Below, piece by piece: positions 13,484-15,012 of a stretch of DNA of 15,012 nucleotides. Made by a program: the position numbers and the translations under genes. The notes under the pieces were generated by a model. That model saw only the letters and a list, made by a program, of their open reading frames with translations, searched no databases and had not been told where the DNA came from. How positions within the stretch are numbered: the first letter of the stretch is position 1; each line of letters begins with the position of its first letter. The DNA comes from Paraclostridium ghonii (GTDB taxonomy: Bacteria; Bacillota; Clostridia; Peptostreptococcales; Peptostreptococcaceae), in assembly GCF_023653455.1 (NCBI RefSeq), contig NZ_JAKEDR010000077.1, forward strand, positions 1 to 15,012, read 5' to 3'.

Positions 13484-14095
13484 ATGTTAGAAGGTTTAAA
13501 CTTAGTTTTAATATTATTTTTATTTACACTTACAATTTCAATACCCTTGGGCTTATTAACTTCTATTTGTAGATTATCTAGTTATAAGATTTTAAATTCT
13601 ATATCTAAAGTTTATTTGCTAACTTTTAGAGGAACTCCTCTATTATTACAGCTGATATTTATATTTTACGGCTTACCTCTTGTAGGTATTGTGTTTGATA
13701 GGTTTACAGTTGCTATACTTGCTTTTTCATTAAACTATAGTGCATATTTTGCTGAAATTTTTAGAGGTGGCATAGAGTCAATAGATAAAGGCCAATATGA
13801 AGCTTGCCTGATGTTAGGTCTTAATAAAAACATTACTTATAGAAAAATAATACTACCTCAAGTTATGAAAAGAATTTTAGCTCCAATGTCAAATGAAGTT
13901 ATTACCCTGATTAAAGATACTTCTCTTGTATATATTTTGGGACTCAATGATATTTTAAGAATAGCCCAAATAAATTCAAATAGAACTTTAAGCTTGCTTC
14001 CTTTAATTGGAGTCGGAGCCTTGTATTTAATATTAATTTTCTTTTTAAGTAGTATATTTAAAACTTTAGAGTATAAATTCTCATATTATAATTAG
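13484..14095 (+). CDS. Polar amino acid ABC transporter permease (HisM/GlnP family)
   Basis: A 203-residue inner-membrane permease, the normal length for the family, with about five hydrophobic helices. The HisM-type N-terminal motif SIPLGLLTSICRLS and the FRGTPLLLQLIFIFYGLP block are present. The cytoplasmic EAA loop, which couples to the ATPase, reads QYEACLMLGLNKNITYRKIILPQ at about 104-126. AGGAGGAG precedes the ATG. The gene is 13 bases after the binding-protein gene and 10 bases before the ATPase gene. A single permease gene implies a homodimer in the complex. Confidence 0.93.
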   Translation: MLEGLNLVLILFLFTLTISIPLGLLTSICRLSSYKILNSISKVYLLTFRGTPLLLQLIFIFYGLPLVGIVFDRFTVAILAFSLNYSAYFAEIFRGGIESIDKGQYEACLMLGLNKNITYRKIILPQVMKRILAPMSNEVITLIKDTSLVYILGLNDILRIAQINSNRTLSLLPLIGVGALYLILIFFLSSIFKTLEYKFSYYN

Positions 14096-14105
14096 GAGGA
14101 ATACC

Positions 14106-14762
14106 TTGATAGAAATAAAAAATTTAACCAAATCATTTGATGATAGCATAATTTTTAAAAACGCATCTTTGAATATATCTAAAGGAGAGGTATGTGTATT
14201 GCTTGGCAAATCAGGTACCGGAAAAACTACCTTCCTTAGATGTGTTTGTGGACTTGAAAATTTTGATAGTGGGCAAATAATTATAAATAATAAAAATATT
14301 AATAATTCTAAAGATATATTAACTTTAAATGGTGAAATTGGAATGATATTTCAAAATTTTAATTTATTTCCTCATATGTCTGTTTATGAAAATATAATAA
14401 CAGCTCCAATAAACATTTTAAAACAAAATAAAGATGTTGCATTAGAAAAAACTCTTTGTTTATTAAAATTATTAGGATTAAGTGATAAGTTTAAGTGTTA
14501 TCCATTTGAACTATCTGGAGGTCAAAAGCAAAGAGTGGCTATAGCACGTGCTTTAGCTTTAAATCCTAAAATATTGTGCTTTGATGAACCTACATCTGCT
14601 CTAGATTCTGATAGTATAGAAAGTGTTATAAACATAATATATAAATTAAAAGAACAAGGTGTTTCTATGTTGATAGTAACTCATGATAAGTATTTTGCAA
14701 AAAGAGTTGCAGATAAAGTTTTGAATATGAACAATAAAACTATCGAAAATATAGTCTTTTAA
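14106..14762 (+). CDS. Polar amino acid ABC transporter ATP-binding protein
   Basis: A 218-residue ATPase that powers the transporter. All ABC motifs are intact: Walker A GKSGTGKT (34-41), Q-loop Gln83 (IFQNFNLFPH), signature LSGGQ (136-140), Walker B ILCFDEP with Asp160/Glu161, the SALD D-loop and switch His193 (VTHD). It is a little shorter than the usual 240 residues because the C-terminus ends soon after the last strand. Translation starts at TTG (14106-14108), supported by AGGAGG directly upstream; no ATG lies nearby in frame. It is the last gene of the T-box operon. I see no clear terminator hairpin in the roughly 110 bases that follow. Confidence 0.94.
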   Translation: MIEIKNLTKSFDDSIIFKNASLNISKGEVCVLLGKSGTGKTTFLRCVCGLENFDSGQIIINNKNINNSKDILTLNGEIGMIFQNFNLFPHMSVYENIITAPINILKQNKDVALEKTLCLLKLLGLSDKFKCYPFELSGGQKQRVAIARALALNPKILCFDEPTSALDSDSIESVINIIYKLKEQGVSMLIVTHDKYFAKRVADKVLNMNNKTIENIVF

Positions 14763-14795
14763 AATTTTATTTTTACATTTAAAAGGATATTACAA

Positions 14796-14824
14796 TTTTT
14801 GGTCAAATATAAATCTAATATAAT
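14796..14824 (+). promoter_or_regulatory. Possible promoter for the 35-residue membrane peptide
   Basis: A perfect -10 TATAAT (14819-14824) lies 17 bases after a poor -35 (TTTTTG). The leader to the ATG at 14877 would be about 45 bases. Read-through from the ABC transporter operon is an alternative. Confidence 0.28.
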
Positions 14825-14876
14825 AGTTAGTTAGATTTAATAACATTAATTAAATTTAAATGTAGGGGGCTATTTT

Positions 14877-14984
14877 ATGGCAATTATTGCTTTCTTTTTA
14901 TTTTTGATTTTTTTATTTTATATTTATTGTTTAAAAAATGAAAATCTAATACTTCAATATGAGGTGGATGATTCTAATTACTAA
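14877..14984 (+). CDS. Small single-helix membrane peptide (35 residues), function unknown
   Basis: A short open frame with a good ribosome binding site (GTAGGGGG, 7-8 bases before the ATG). It encodes a hydrophobic helix of about 17 residues (AIIAFFLFLIFLFYIYC) and a polar, acidic tail KNENLILQYEVDDSNY. The composition fits a single-pass membrane micropeptide with its tail on one side. It lies about 115 bases after the transporter ATPase gene and may be its own unit or the tail of that operon. I know no family for it. A chance open frame in T-rich DNA is possible, but the strong ribosome binding site and the switch from hydrophobic to charged residues argue for a real gene. Confidence 0.5.
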   Translation: MAIIAFFLFLIFLFYIYCLKNENLILQYEVDDSNY

Positions 14985-15012
14985 CTTTTTTGTAAATAAA
15001 AGACTATATAAT

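Noticed and set aside
14985..15006. CTTTTT...AAAAG pairing near the window end as a terminator
   Set aside because: The stem is short and purely A/T apart from one pair, and the window ends before any tail can be judged.

Overview
The window is very AT-rich DNA from a spore-forming anaerobic Firmicute of the class Clostridia, possibly Peptostreptococcaceae or a close relative. The support is an alpha/beta-type small acid-soluble spore protein (SASP), a spore photoproduct lyase, a T-box leader, strong AGGAGG-type ribosome binding sites, several GTG/TTG starts and hairpin terminators. No tRNA, rRNA, transposon, phage module or CRISPR array is seen.

Layout. Positions 1-650 hold one small three-helix membrane protein of unknown role, closed by a two-way terminator. 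Positions 650-2220 (minus) are a spore DNA-protection pair: a divergent alpha/beta SASP and spore photoproduct lyase. SASPs change DNA so that UV makes spore photoproduct, which the lyase reverses at germination. The lyase has Ala where the Bacillus enzyme has its catalytic hydrogen-donor Cys.

Positions 2280-10460 (minus) form a nucleoside sensing, uptake and salvage cluster. In transcription order it reads: YesM-type sensor kinase, YesN/AraC-type response regulator, a regulatory gap, BMP/Med-family nucleoside-binding protein, pyrimidine-nucleoside phosphorylase, purine-nucleoside phosphorylase, CNT nucleoside transporter, and a small transaldolase/F6P aldolase. The binding protein has no ABC partner and its lipobox Cys is Tyr, so it may stay membrane-anchored and act as a co-sensor. 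This resembles the lone xylose-binding protein XylFII working with LytS/YesN. In the gap before the binding protein lie two near-identical 13-bp direct repeats 20 bp apart and two weaker copies in helical phase, ending next to a weak promoter. This is the arrangement expected for an AraC-type activator.

Positions 10490-12160 (minus) hold an NlpC/P60 endopeptidase with a Cys cluster and no signal peptide, and a membrane-anchored alpha/beta hydrolase, each with its own terminator.

Positions 12260-14762 (plus) are a consensus-like promoter, a full T-box riboswitch and a three-gene polar amino acid ABC transporter (lipoprotein, permease, ATPase). Folding Stem I by hand puts CAC (His) in the specifier position, so this is most likely a histidine transporter induced when tRNA-His is uncharged. 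The T-box residue that should pair with the tRNA discriminator base is A, which does not match the C73 usual for tRNA-His. A 35-residue single-helix membrane peptide follows at 14877-14984.
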